Part shown: positions 7,397 to 13,950 of the stretch, piece after piece
Layout: every line of letters starts with the position of its first letter
How positions within the stretch are numbered: position 1 is the stretch's first letter
DNA from: an uncultured Filifactor sp.
GTDB lineage: Bacteria > Bacillota > Clostridia > Peptostreptococcales > Filifactoraceae
Length of the DNA stretch: 13,950 nt
Direction of reading: 5' to 3'
Assembly: GCA_947254385.1 (NCBI GenBank)
Contig: CAMYCP010000013.1
Location: 1 to 13,950, forward strand
The notes under the pieces: generated by a model
What the model saw: only the letters and a program-made list of their open reading frames with translations
The model's database searches: none
What the model was told of the DNA's origin: nothing
Made by a program: the position numbers and the translations under genes

Positions 7397-8806
7397 CTAA
7401 TATATCGGCTCGGTAAAAACGTCTTCGTTTAAATCCGGCTTTATTACAGGTTCATCGATATTTTGGGGAATCTCCGGCTTCACCGTTTCGGAAGATGAAG
7501 TATCCGTTATGTCTAAAGAAGGAGGTGCAGGATTTTTCGGCTTTTCGGGTTTTGCCGTTTGTGCTGAAGGCACGGGTTTTGCAGGAACTTCCGCCGTCTG
7601 TATATGCCCGGAAGTTTTAGGATAGTGATCACGGTTTAAAACGCGGGTTTCTCCGTTCACCGTTATATAAGTTACGGAATTTACGGAATTACCTTTTCTC
7701 GATGTCACTTCGGAACTTAACCTTATATCTTTTTTGTCCGCCGCATCTCCATATATTTCAAAGTATACACGGTTTCCGGAAGTAAAACCTTTTATCAAAA
7801 CCGGATATTGATACGGATTTTTAAATCTCAAATCCAAATCTCCCGACATAACCGTTGCGTCTCTTCCTATCGGACAATATCCGGACGGTATGCTGTGATT
7901 ATTTCTGAGAGTTATTTTCATTCCGGCGTACAGCGCCGCATTGTAAAGTGTACTTGAAACTTGACACACTCCTCCCGCAACTCCGTTGTCATATACTCCG
8001 TTCACTATTATTCCCGCACTTAAATAGCCATCCTTGAGTTCTCTCTTACCGGTCGTCTTATTGAATGAAAATTCTTCTCCCGGTTTTATCAAACTACCGT
8101 TTACGGTTCTCGCCGCCAAAGCTATATTTTTGGAGCGATTGCCGCTGCCGCTGAAAGCTGTGCTGTACTCTCCAAGTTTGGTATTGATGTGGGATAACAT
8201 TTCCGTCGTAAGCTCCGGTTCAAATTCCATTATCGGTAAATCCACAACCACGTCCTGATTACGTTTTATTGATTCTTTAACAAGTTTTTCCGCCTCGTCT
8301 TTTTTTATCTTTCTGCCGTTTTTGCTCGGCGTGATTTGAAGATTGTTTACGTTTATGCTCCCCGATACGGATTGTACATAATTTTCGGAATTTATTTTTT
8401 TTATTTCGCCGAATATATAACTGAAATCCGCCGTATCGGAAAGTGCCACATTTTCGGTCTTTTTAAAAAACCTGAGTTTAACATATTCGGAAAAATTTGA
8501 AACCGCATTCTTTCCTCTACCTATACCGTAGGCACTTCTAACTGCGGCATCATAATCTATATTAAATCCTATATCTTCCAAATTGTATTTATACTCTTTG
8601 CTCTTGTATTTGAGCGTGAGAGAACCGAAATACTCTTTTTGTTTCAAAGCGTTAAGTGCGTTTTCCCTGTTCATTTCACCGACATATATCCTATCTACGT
8701 ATATTCCGGGATAAATGATATCCTCGTTCATACAATTAAAAATATAAATGATTCCGCTTAAAAGTATAACTAAAAGCAAAGATAGGAATATAATCACTTT
8801 TTTCAT
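7397..8806 (-). CDS. VanW family protein with N-terminal membrane anchor and peptidoglycan-binding-type domain
   Basis: Predicted cell-surface protein of 469 residues from the ATG at 8806; a TTG ten codons earlier (8836) is possible but would only lengthen the cytoplasmic tip. A single hydrophobic segment at about residues 4-23 acts as anchor or uncleaved signal. Residues 30-210 resemble the putative peptidoglycan-binding (YoaR/PG_binding_4) region that precedes VanW, with the YPGIYVDRIYVGEMNRENA opening. Residues about 212-339 are the VanW domain, with GSLIKPGEEFSFNKTTG, GGVCQVSSTLYNAA, HS.P.GYCPIGRDATV and LDLRFKN. The last 60 residues are a Pro/Lys/Glu/Ser-rich unstructured tail. VanW has no established biochemical function, and presence in this family alone does not imply vancomycin resistance. 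It follows nth after 59 bases and may belong to that operon. Confidence 0.9.
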   Translation of the reverse strand: MKKVIIFLSLLLVILLSGIIYIFNCMNEDIIYPGIYVDRIYVGEMNRENALNALKQKEYFGSLTLKYKSKEYKYNLEDIGFNIDYDAAVRSAYGIGRGKNAVSNFSEYVKLRFFKKTENVALSDTADFSYIFGEIKKINSENYVQSVSGSINVNNLQITPSKNGRKIKKDEAEKLVKESIKRNQDVVVDLPIMEFEPELTTEMLSHINTKLGEYSTAFSGSGNRSKNIALAARTVNGSLIKPGEEFSFNKTTGKRELKDGYLSAGIIVNGVYDNGVAGGVCQVSSTLYNAALYAGMKITLRNNHSIPSGYCPIGRDATVMSGDLDLRFKNPYQYPVLIKGFTSGNRVYFEIYGDAADKKDIRLSSEVTSRKGNSVNSVTYITVNGETRVLNRDHYPKTSGHIQTAEVPAKPVPSAQTAKPEKPKNPAPPSLDITDTSSSETVKPEIPQNIDEPVIKPDLNEDVFTEPIY

Positions 8807-8865
8807 GGATAAATTTCTTCTTTCTTTGTTAAACAAAAATACATAAATTCGGCTTACAAAAATAT

Positions 8866-9498
8866 TTATAAGCTATCTGCCTTTTTAAAAAAATTACAGT
8901 CGCTGCAAAGTGTGCAGGTGTCACATACGGGTTTTAAAGCTTTACAGCGCCTTCTGCCGTGAAATATCATGGCATGATGTGCATTGTGATAGAGTTTTTT
9001 GGGGATTTTTGAAGTTATATCCTTTTCAACTTCAAGCGGATCATCTGATGAAGTGAGATTTAACCGCCTGCTTACTCTTAAAACGTGAGTGTCCACGGCA
9101 AATGCCGGAATACCGAACGCTTCGCTTAAAACCACATTTGCCGTCTTTCTACCGACCCCGGGAAGTTTCATAAGTTCTTCACGACTCATAGGTATCTTCC
9201 CGTCAAAATCCGAAATGATTTTTTGTGATGTTTGAATTATATGCGCCGCCTTGGTGTTGTAAAAACCGATACTCTTTATTTTAATTTTAAGCGCCTTTTC
9301 TCCCAGACTCACCATAGATTCAGGATCCGGACACACTTTAAAAAGACTCTCCGTCACAATATTCACACGTTTATCCGTGGACTGCGCACTCAAAATTACA
9401 GCCACCAAAAGTTGGTACGGCGTCTTAAAGTTGAGTTCGCACCTCGCGTCCGGATACATTCGTGCAATTTCTTCCATTATACGCCTTGTCCTGTTCAT
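8866..9498 (-). CDS. nth: Endonuclease III (DNA glycosylase/AP lyase)
   Basis: Base-excision repair enzyme that removes oxidised pyrimidines and cleaves the abasic site. Its 210 residues are family-typical. The helix-hairpin-helix LPGVGRKTANVVL (residues 112-124) contains the catalytic Lys118, and VDTHV supplies the catalytic Asp136. Four cysteines at 185, 192, 195 and 201 reproduce the C-x6-C-x2-C-x5-C iron-sulfur cluster motif exactly. The ATG at 9498 overlaps the ylxP stop codon (ATGA), indicating translational coupling, and is preceded by AGAGAGGT. The other abasic-site repair enzyme, ExoA, is encoded just upstream in the same direction, so two steps of the same repair pathway lie close together. 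Confidence 0.97.
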   Translation of the reverse strand: MNRTRRIMEEIARMYPDARCELNFKTPYQLLVAVILSAQSTDKRVNIVTESLFKVCPDPESMVSLGEKALKIKIKSIGFYNTKAAHIIQTSQKIISDFDGKIPMSREELMKLPGVGRKTANVVLSEAFGIPAFAVDTHVLRVSRRLNLTSSDDPLEVEKDITSKIPKKLYHNAHHAMIFHGRRRCKALKPVCDTCTLCSDCNFFKKADSL

Positions 9499-9776
9499 AA
9501 TACCTCTCTCGATATGGAAATAATTTCAAACCTACCGTCATTTTCCATAAACTTGATTATATTTTCAGCCGTGGACTCTATGTGTCGCCTTTCATTTGAA
9601 ATAAAAACAATCCCGATGACGGATAACTGCAAAATATCGTTCTCTCCTCCTTCGCATACCGATATGTTGAACTTGTGTTTCAATCTCTCTATAAGACTCT
9701 TTACAACACTTCTCTTTTCTTTGAGTGAAAAAACATCATAAATTTTAATTCTTAAACTTATATACCCTATCTGCAT
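9495..9776 (-). CDS. ylxP: YlxP/DUF503 family protein
   Basis: Small cytoplasmic protein of 93 residues when started at the second of two adjacent ATGs (9776), which places AGAGG at five bases; the family is about 92 residues long. The frame is open to 9794 but the extra residues are not family-like. The recognisable features are the N-terminal beta strand MQIGYISLRIKIYDVFSLKEKRSVVKSLIERLK and the alternating strand/helix pattern ending in IISISREVL. In Bacillus YlxP is encoded in the nusA-infB region, and its role, probably in ribosome assembly or translation, is not firmly known. Here it is instead coupled to nth by a 4-base overlap. Confidence 0.88.
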   Translation of the reverse strand: MQIGYISLRIKIYDVFSLKEKRSVVKSLIERLKHKFNISVCEGGENDILQLSVIGIVFISNERRHIESTAENIIKFMENDGRFEIISISREVL

Positions 9777-9817
9777 CATAACCTCTAAACACATTTAATT
9801 TTACAACAAATACAAAA

Positions 9818-9847
9818 ATTATAATTTACAAAAAAATTAAATTTTAA
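9818..9847 (-). promoter_or_regulatory. Possible promoter of the ylxP-nth operon
   Basis: On the minus strand a perfect TATAAT (9818-9823) lies about 40 bases before the ylxP start, with TTAAAA (9842-9847) as a partial -35 at 18-base spacing. The surroundings are extremely AT-rich, so chance matches are likely. The 219-base gap to exoA supports a separate transcript. Confidence 0.3.
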
Positions 9848-9995
9848 GAATTTTAACAATTACAGTTCAAAAACTATATGTTCATTATACTTTTAATTTT
9901 ATTAATCCGATAAAAAATGCCGTTCACGCCGTGATTTTATCAAATTTATCAGTATATTTTATAAAAACAAAGCTGAACGCTAACCGACTTTCACC

Positions 9996-10751
9996 TTAAA
10001 AATCCGCTACAAGTTCTACCGGACAATGATCCGACCCCATAACGTCCGAATGTATCTTGGCAGATTTAAGTCTCTTTTCAAGCGATTTTGACGTTATAAA
10101 ATAATCTATCCGCCACCCCGAATTGTTTTTGCGCGCATTGAACCTGTATGACCACCAGCTGTACGCCCCTTCAAGTTCGGGATAAAAATACCTGAACGTG
10201 TCGATATACCCCGCATTTAAAAAATTATCCATCTTGGAGCGTTCCTGAGGAGTAAACCCCGCATTTCCCGTGTTGGTTTTCGGATTTTTAAGATCTATCT
10301 CTTTGTGCGCCACATTTAAATCCCCGCATAATATGACCGGCTTTTTTTCATTCAAACTTTCAACATAACTTAAAAAATCGTCCTCAAACTGCATACGATA
10401 ATTGAGCCTTTTAAGCTCCGAACCCGAATTTGGGGTATACACGGTCAAAAAATAAAATTCGGGATATTCCAGCGTTATAATCCTGCCCTCGTTGTCGTGT
10501 TCTTCAATATTCATGCCGTACGTTACATTAAGAGGTGTCTTTTTTGTAAAAACCGCCGTTCCGGAATAACCTTTACGTTCAGCATAATTATAATATTGTT
10601 CGTACCCGTCAAGATTGAGTTCAAGCTGTCCCGCCTGCATCTTTATCTCCTGTAAGGCGAAAATGTCCGCATCCAGCCTGTAAAATTCCTCGACAAACCC
10701 TTTTTTCACAACGGCTCTCAGCCCGTTCACATTCCATGATATAAATTTCAT
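9996..10751 (-). CDS. exoA: Exodeoxyribonuclease III (ExoA/XthA-type AP endonuclease)
   Basis: Mg-dependent endonuclease/exonuclease/phosphatase-fold enzyme that cleaves 5' to abasic sites in base-excision repair. Its 251 residues match Gram-positive ExoA. The conserved active-site residues are all visible: Asn7 in SWNVNG, Glu35 in LQEIKM, Tyr105 in VYTPNSG, Asp144/Asn146 in CGDLNVAH, Asp216 in WRIDYF, and Asp241-His242 in GSDHCPVEL. The ATG at 10751 has AGGAAGTG as ribosome binding site. It is the first gene of the minus-strand block and is divergent from the ECF sigma gene. A gap of more than 200 bases separates it from ylxP, so it is probably transcribed alone. Confidence 0.97.
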   Translation of the reverse strand: MKFISWNVNGLRAVVKKGFVEEFYRLDADIFALQEIKMQAGQLELNLDGYEQYYNYAERKGYSGTAVFTKKTPLNVTYGMNIEEHDNEGRIITLEYPEFYFLTVYTPNSGSELKRLNYRMQFEDDFLSYVESLNEKKPVILCGDLNVAHKEIDLKNPKTNTGNAGFTPQERSKMDNFLNAGYIDTFRYFYPELEGAYSWWSYRFNARKNNSGWRIDYFITSKSLEKRLKSAKIHSDVMGSDHCPVELVADF

Positions 10752-10774
10752 GTTTCACTTCCTTTTTTGTTCTT

Positions 10775-10783
10775 ACTATAACA
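10775..10783 (-). promoter_or_regulatory. Possible extended -10 promoter of exoA
   Basis: The minus strand reads TGTTATAGT here, an extended -10 (TG-N-TATAGT), about 25 bases upstream of the exoA start codon. No clear -35 is present at 16-18 bases, which is tolerated for extended -10 promoters. It is weak evidence in AT-rich DNA. Confidence 0.35.
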
Positions 10784-10864
10784 TCTAAAAACCGTATTTT
10801 ATTACAATCTATAATATCATTTATTTTAGATAATTACACTTCTAAAAAATTTTTTAAACTTATA

Positions 10865-10897
10865 TGTCACAAAATCGCCTCATCAATCGGATATAAT
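10865..10897 (+). promoter_or_regulatory. Putative ECF-type promoter of the sigma/anti-sigma operon
   Basis: TGTCACAAAA at 10865-10874 is followed after 13 bases by CGGAT at 10888. This equals TGTCAC-N17-CGGATA, close in geometry to known ECF promoters (for example TGAAAC-N16-CGTA of B. subtilis SigW). The same words with identical spacing recur before the exported-protein genes at 12096. A TATAAT (10892-10897) overlaps the -10 region, so housekeeping sigma could also read it, but no TTGACA-like -35 accompanies it. It lies 34 bases before the GTG start of the sigma gene. Autoregulation is an inference. Confidence 0.6.
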
Positions 10898-10900
10898 ATA

Positions 10901-10912
10901 AACGATATCGTT
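10901..10912. promoter_or_regulatory. 12-base palindrome in the sigma operon leader
   Basis: AACGATATCGTT is a perfect 12-base palindrome lying between the predicted -10 element and the start codon of the sigma gene, at or just after the expected transcription start. It could be a repressor operator or simply chance. No second copy was noticed in the window. Confidence 0.3.
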
Positions 10913-10930
10913 GTAAGTTAAGAAAGTGAT

Positions 10931-11449
10931 GTGAGTAAAATAAAACTTTTTAAAAAATATTTCGGAAAGGAAAAAGTAAGGCTCATCTATGAAAAGCACT
11001 ACAAGCATATGTGTTATATTGCATATGCAAAGTTAGGCAACATGGATGCGGCACAGGATACTGTACACGACGCATTCGTGGATATGCTCAAAAAAGCCGA
11101 TGAAATAATCTTGGACGACCCTGAAAAATTACCCGCATTTGCAGTATATGTTTTAAATTGCAAAATAATAGACTATCTGCGCTCTCAAGACCGTTTCGTC
11201 CTTAAAGAAAATATCGAAGAATGTACGGGAAAATGCGATATAAACGAAAATGTAGAAGAATATCTTACAGGGCTTGAAATCGACGATGCTGAGATAATAC
11301 GTATGAAAATACTTCAAAATATGTCTTATAAGGAAATATCACAAAAACTCAACATTAAGGAAAGTACTCTACGCAAAAGATTACAGAGAGCCAAAAAAAA
11401 ACTTAAACAAAAAATTGAAAGTGAGGCTTATAATGAAAAAAATAAGTGA
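10931..11449 (+). CDS. ECF-type RNA polymerase sigma factor
   Basis: Sigma-70 family alternative sigma factor of 172 residues, directing RNA polymerase to a dedicated promoter class. Region 2 spans about residues 13-85 (LIYEKHYKHMCYIAYAKLGN..AAQDTVHDAFVDML, then the -10-recognising helix AVYVLNCKIIDYLRSQ). A linker containing charged residues follows, then region 4 at about 117-162 with the helix-turn-helix MSYKEISQKLNIKESTLRKRLQRAKKKL that reads the -35 element. No sigma region 3 is present, which defines the ECF group. The start is GTG at 10931 with a modest AGAAAGTGAT upstream. The stop overlaps the next gene by 17 bases, the usual sigma/anti-sigma coupling. Promoter motifs at 10865 and 12096 are the likely targets. 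I cannot assign an ECF subgroup. Confidence 0.93.
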   Translation: MSKIKLFKKYFGKEKVRLIYEKHYKHMCYIAYAKLGNMDAAQDTVHDAFVDMLKKADEIILDDPEKLPAFAVYVLNCKIIDYLRSQDRFVLKENIEECTGKCDINENVEEYLTGLEIDDAEIIRMKILQNMSYKEISQKLNIKESTLRKRLQRAKKKLKQKIESEAYNEKNK

Positions 11450-12095
11450 TGAAGAAATAAAATATCTGTTGTTCAAGCCGATGCTTGATAGAATGCCCAA
11501 GTTTGAAATATCTGAAAATATTGAAATATCTGAATATAAAAAAGCTGAAACCGCTGAATTGATTTTTAATTATGATACGAAATCTTCCGATAAACATTCA
11601 TATAATTTTTATATTAAAGCAGTTGCGGTATGTATGGCATTAGCTTTTATAATGTTGATGCCGTACAAAGATTCAAACGTTTTGGCCTCGTTTATGCGAT
11701 ACGCTGAAGATACAATAGGCTATACCCGTTATTTGTTTAAGGAGACTGACGAAAAAGAAATATCATATCCCGATGAAATAACTCTCGAAGTGGGATATAT
11801 CCCTGAGGGATACGAAAATGTATCAGTTTCATCGGATAAAAATCAAAGCACTGCCATGTATGACGATGCAAATGAAAATTATATAATGATAATTAAACAT
11901 AAAAAACCGTTTCATGTTGAAATCTACACCGGCGACAATGACAAAACGACCGAAATCGTAGACGGCAAAAGCATATTAATTTCTCGGCATGATAAAATAT
12001 ACACCGTGGCATGGGAAAAAAACGGATATATATACATCGTCCACGGTAAAGTAAGTATTGAAGAATGTAAAAAAATTGTAAAAAATATAAAATAG
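11433..12095 (+). CDS. Membrane-anchored anti-sigma factor candidate with DUF4367-like extracellular domain
   Basis: Protein of 220 residues from the ATG at 11433, chosen because GTGAGG lies 6 bases before it; a TTG six codons upstream is less likely. The topology is typical of ECF anti-sigmas: a cytoplasmic N-terminus of about 58 residues, which would bind the sigma factor, one transmembrane helix at about 60-78 (FYIKAVAVCMALAFIMLMPY), and an extracellular domain of about 140 residues. The outer domain has the IPEGYENVSVSSD motif and a C-terminal WEKNGYIYIVHGKVSIEECKKIVKNI, features of the DUF4367/DUF4179-associated proteins seen beside clostridial ECF genes. No zinc-binding HxxxCxxC is visible, so it is not a classical ZAS-type anti-sigma. 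The gene overlaps the sigma gene by 17 bases. The anti-sigma function is inferred from position and topology. Confidence 0.8.
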   Translation: MKKISDEEIKYLLFKPMLDRMPKFEISENIEISEYKKAETAELIFNYDTKSSDKHSYNFYIKAVAVCMALAFIMLMPYKDSNVLASFMRYAEDTIGYTRYLFKETDEKEISYPDEITLEVGYIPEGYENVSVSSDKNQSTAMYDDANENYIMIIKHKKPFHVEIYTGDNDKTTEIVDGKSILISRHDKIYTVAWEKNGYIYIVHGKVSIEECKKIVKNIK

Positions 12096-12128
12096 TGTCA
12101 CAAAACACAATGATAAAACGGATTTATA
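12096..12128 (+). promoter_or_regulatory. Putative ECF-type promoter of the tandem exported-protein genes
   Basis: TGTCACAAAA begins one base after the anti-sigma stop codon (12096-12105) and is followed after 13 bases by CGGAT at 12119, the same words and spacing as at 10865-10892. It lies about 50 bases ahead of the start codon at 12177, leaving a leader with AAAGGAGG at 12161-12168. Recurrence at exact spacing is the main support; recognition by the neighbouring sigma factor is inferred. Confidence 0.6.
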
Positions 12129-12160
12129 TCAAAAGGCTTTTTATTCGTCTTAATTTTTAT

Positions 12161-12319
12161 AAAGGAGGCTTTAAATATGCTTAAATTAAAATCAATACTC
12201 GCATCGGTTATGGTTTTTGTGTGCTGTACCGGTTTTGTATCTGCTGAGGCGTACTATGAAATAAATGCGGAAGGCGGCGTAATATACCACGAAGACCCTG
12301 CGGAATGTGAAGAGTTTGA
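12161..12319 (+). repeat. Near-identical 5' repeat, copy 1 (copy 2 at 13032-13190)
   Basis: The 159 bases from the AAAGGAGG ribosome binding site through codon 47 are the same in both exported-protein genes except for three single-base differences. Similarity stops sharply after this point and resumes only near the 3' ends of the genes. Confidence 0.9.
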
Positions 12320-13001
12320 TGTGGACACATCGTATCTTGACAACTATATCAAATCTTTAGGAGATCCCGAAAGGATAGATCTTATGATGAAAATTTTTCA
12401 CTTGCCGACAAAAGTGGTACACGGTGTAGAAGAAATGACACCGCCGAAAAGTGAAGAAGAAGTTTTAAAAACGGCGCGGGAATATGCACAAAAACCTATA
12501 GAAGAATTAAGAGTTGAGGCACGTGAAATGGAAGAAAATTTCAGGAAAATGGGAGAAGAATGTGCAAGAAAGTCCAAAATATATGAAGAACAACAAAGAA
12601 AAGAACTTGAAAAAGCTATAAAAAAGTCACTGGAACACTCTCTTGACAACATTAACACTCTTTCAAGAAACAAATATTCGTACACACTTCACGGAGCTAT
12701 GAGTAACAATAATACACGTTCTGAAGATGTATGGATTACAAGTCGTGTTGAGTGGGGAGTATCCGGAAATGAAGTTATCGGAATAACACCACATACAACT
12801 ACCGGTAAAAGTTCCTATTACACTTGGAACGGCGGTATAGATGGAGATCAATATTTATCAGGCGGCAGAGGCTATGTAAATAAATCCCGTGCTTTTTTCA
12901 TTACAGATTCGGAAGATGACGCATGGGAAGTCTTCGTAAGCGGGGTATTCAATCACACATCGACACCGGTTTCAAAAGATGAGGGATATAGACAGTATTG
13001 A
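12177..13001 (+). CDS. Exported protein of unknown function, first tandem copy
   Basis: I do not recognise this family. The 274-residue product has a clear Sec signal peptide (basic MLKLK, hydrophobic core to residue 20, likely signal peptidase I cleavage after VSA, residue 23), with no lipobox, so it should be released or wall-associated. Next comes a conserved stretch rich in acidic residues (24-52), then a long charged, probably helical/coiled-coil region (about 92-160), and finally a 91-residue C-terminal domain (184-274) rich in Gly, Tyr and Thr that looks beta-rich, including the motif TTTGKSSYYTWNGGIDGDQY. The ribosome binding site AAAGGAGG is near-consensus, predicting high expression. 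It is preceded by the ECF-type motif and followed 46 bases later by a paralogue. A role as the output of the sigma system is an inference. Confidence 0.85.
   Translation: MLKLKSILASVMVFVCCTGFVSAEAYYEINAEGGVIYHEDPAECEEFDVDTSYLDNYIKSLGDPERIDLMMKIFHLPTKVVHGVEEMTPPKSEEEVLKTAREYAQKPIEELRVEAREMEENFRKMGEECARKSKIYEEQQRKELEKAIKKSLEHSLDNINTLSRNKYSYTLHGAMSNNNTRSEDVWITSRVEWGVSGNEVIGITPHTTTGKSSYYTWNGGIDGDQYLSGGRGYVNKSRAFFITDSEDDAWEVFVSGVFNHTSTPVSKDEGYRQY
12726..12998 (+). repeat. Near-identical 3' repeat, copy 1 (copy 2 at 13600-13872)
   Basis: The 273 bases coding for the last 91 residues differ at only 12 positions between the two genes (about 96% identity), with one uninterrupted identical block of about 117 bases in the centre. 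Silent as well as replacement sites are conserved, which points to recent exchange rather than only selection on the protein. Confidence 0.9.
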
Positions 13002-13047
13002 TTACAAAGTAATTATACGACATTTTTAAAAAAAGGAGGCTTTAAAT

Positions 13048-13875
13048 ATGCTTAAATTAAAATCAATACTCGCATCAGTTATGGTTTTTGTGTGCTGTAC
13101 CGGTTTTGTATCTGCTGAGGCGTACTATGAAATAAATGCGGAAGGTGGCGTAATATACCACGAAGACCCTGAGGAATGTGAAGAGTTTGACATTGATACA
13201 TCCGTGCCGGATGACTACATCAATTCTTTGGATGATCCGGAAAGAATAAAACTCTTGATGATAATATTTCATTCTCCCGGGATATCTTCAGGTTCGCTTG
13301 ATAAGTATGATATACCCGTAAAAACCGATGAAGAGATTTTGTCAGATGCAAAAGCACTTGCAAGTTTACCTATAGAAGAACTTAGAAAAGAGGCGGAACG
13401 TACAAAAGAACAATCTAAAAAATATCAACGGGAAGCGACGGAATACTATGAACAACATAAAATTGAAAACCGAAGGCAATTGGATGAGGCAATGAGAATT
13501 TCTCTTGAAGACGCATTGGAACATCTCGAAGATCCTATGGGCGTAAAATATTATTATACATTGCAAGGAGTTATGAACAACCCCCGTACGGGAAAAACGG
13601 ATGTATGGATTAAAAGTCGTGTTGAGTGGGGTGTCTCCGGAAATGAAGTTATCGGAATAACACCACATACAACTACCGGTAAAAATTCCTATTACACTTG
13701 GAACGGCGGTATAGATGGAGATCAATATTTATCAGGCGGCAGAGGCTATGTAAATAAATCCCGTGCTTTTTTTATCACGGAGTCAGAAGACGACGCATGG
13801 GAAGTCTTCGTAAACGGGGTATTCAATCACACATCGACACCGGTTTCAAAAGATGAGGGATATAGACAATATTAG
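13048..13875 (+). CDS. Exported protein of unknown function, second tandem copy
   Basis: A 275-residue paralogue of the preceding gene, in the same order: identical signal peptide (residues 1-23), nearly identical residues 24-52, a helical charged middle (about 93-160), and a C-terminal domain at 185-275 that matches the first copy at 87 of 91 positions. The middle has diverged strongly, including a different loop after IIFHSPG. The ribosome binding site and first codons repeat those of copy one, so the duplicated unit includes the translation signal. No separate ECF-type motif lies in the 46-base gap, so it is probably co-transcribed from the promoter at 12096. Function unknown. The gene ends 75 bases before the window edge; no terminator is evident in that stretch, and further copies could follow. 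Confidence 0.85.
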   Translation: MLKLKSILASVMVFVCCTGFVSAEAYYEINAEGGVIYHEDPEECEEFDIDTSVPDDYINSLDDPERIKLLMIIFHSPGISSGSLDKYDIPVKTDEEILSDAKALASLPIEELRKEAERTKEQSKKYQREATEYYEQHKIENRRQLDEAMRISLEDALEHLEDPMGVKYYYTLQGVMNNPRTGKTDVWIKSRVEWGVSGNEVIGITPHTTTGKNSYYTWNGGIDGDQYLSGGRGYVNKSRAFFITESEDDAWEVFVNGVFNHTSTPVSKDEGYRQY

Positions 13876-13950
13876 TCATATGTTATACTTAAAAACGTTA
13901 AGAAATGTAGTAAAATAATGATATATGAACGTTAAAATAAACAATAAATA

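Noticed and set aside
7397..8806. VanW protein as a vancomycin resistance determinant
   Set aside because: VanW-domain proteins are common in Bacillota without van operons, and no vanH/A/X/R/S homologues are nearby.
8929..8934. TGTCAC inside nth as another ECF-type -35 element
   Set aside because: No CGGAT at the matching spacing, and it is internal to a minus-strand coding region.
1..13950. CRISPR arrays, insertion sequences, tRNA or rRNA genes, prophage genes
   Set aside because: No regularly spaced repeats, transposase or integrase frames, or tRNA/rRNA signatures were seen.

Overview
The window looks like a chromosomal segment of a low-GC Gram-positive anaerobe, most likely class Clostridia (Bacillota). 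The supporting evidence is AT-rich intergenic DNA, strong AGGAGG-type ribosome binding sites with frequent TTG/GTG starts, two subunits of the glycine reductase protein C (GrdC/GrdD), a VanW/peptidoglycan-binding surface protein, YlxP (DUF503), and an ECF sigma factor paired with a DUF4367-like membrane anti-sigma. I cannot name the genus from sequence alone.

Layout. From about 10750 down to 99 everything is on the minus strand. In transcription order it reads: exoA (exodeoxyribonuclease III), ylxP-nth (4-base overlap) and a VanW-domain membrane-anchored protein, then trmL-grdC-grdD, an AI-2E family permease, a 432-base gap holding a probable small structured RNA with its own terminator, and finally murA-mreB closed by a strong hairpin terminator at 41-95. 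These are mostly housekeeping functions: DNA repair, tRNA wobble methylation, peptidoglycan precursor synthesis and cell shape. The exception is the GrdC/GrdD pair, which makes acetyl phosphate from a carboxymethyl-selenoether and here stands without any other grd gene.

At about 10752-10930 the coding strand switches. The right 3 kb is a plus-strand module: an ECF sigma factor, a single-pass anti-sigma-like protein that overlaps it, and two tandem paralogous exported proteins of about 275 residues that I do not recognise. The sigma operon and the exported-protein operon are each preceded by the same bipartite motif, TGTCAC(AAAA) followed at identical spacing by CGGAT. This has the geometry of an ECF promoter. 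The simplest reading is a self-activating envelope-stress or signal-response regulon whose output is the exported pair.

The two exported proteins are nearly identical at the DNA level at both ends (ribosome binding site plus signal peptide; C-terminal 91 residues) but strongly diverged in the helical middle. This suggests ongoing gene conversion around a diversifying centre. It is the part of the window most likely to be undescribed.
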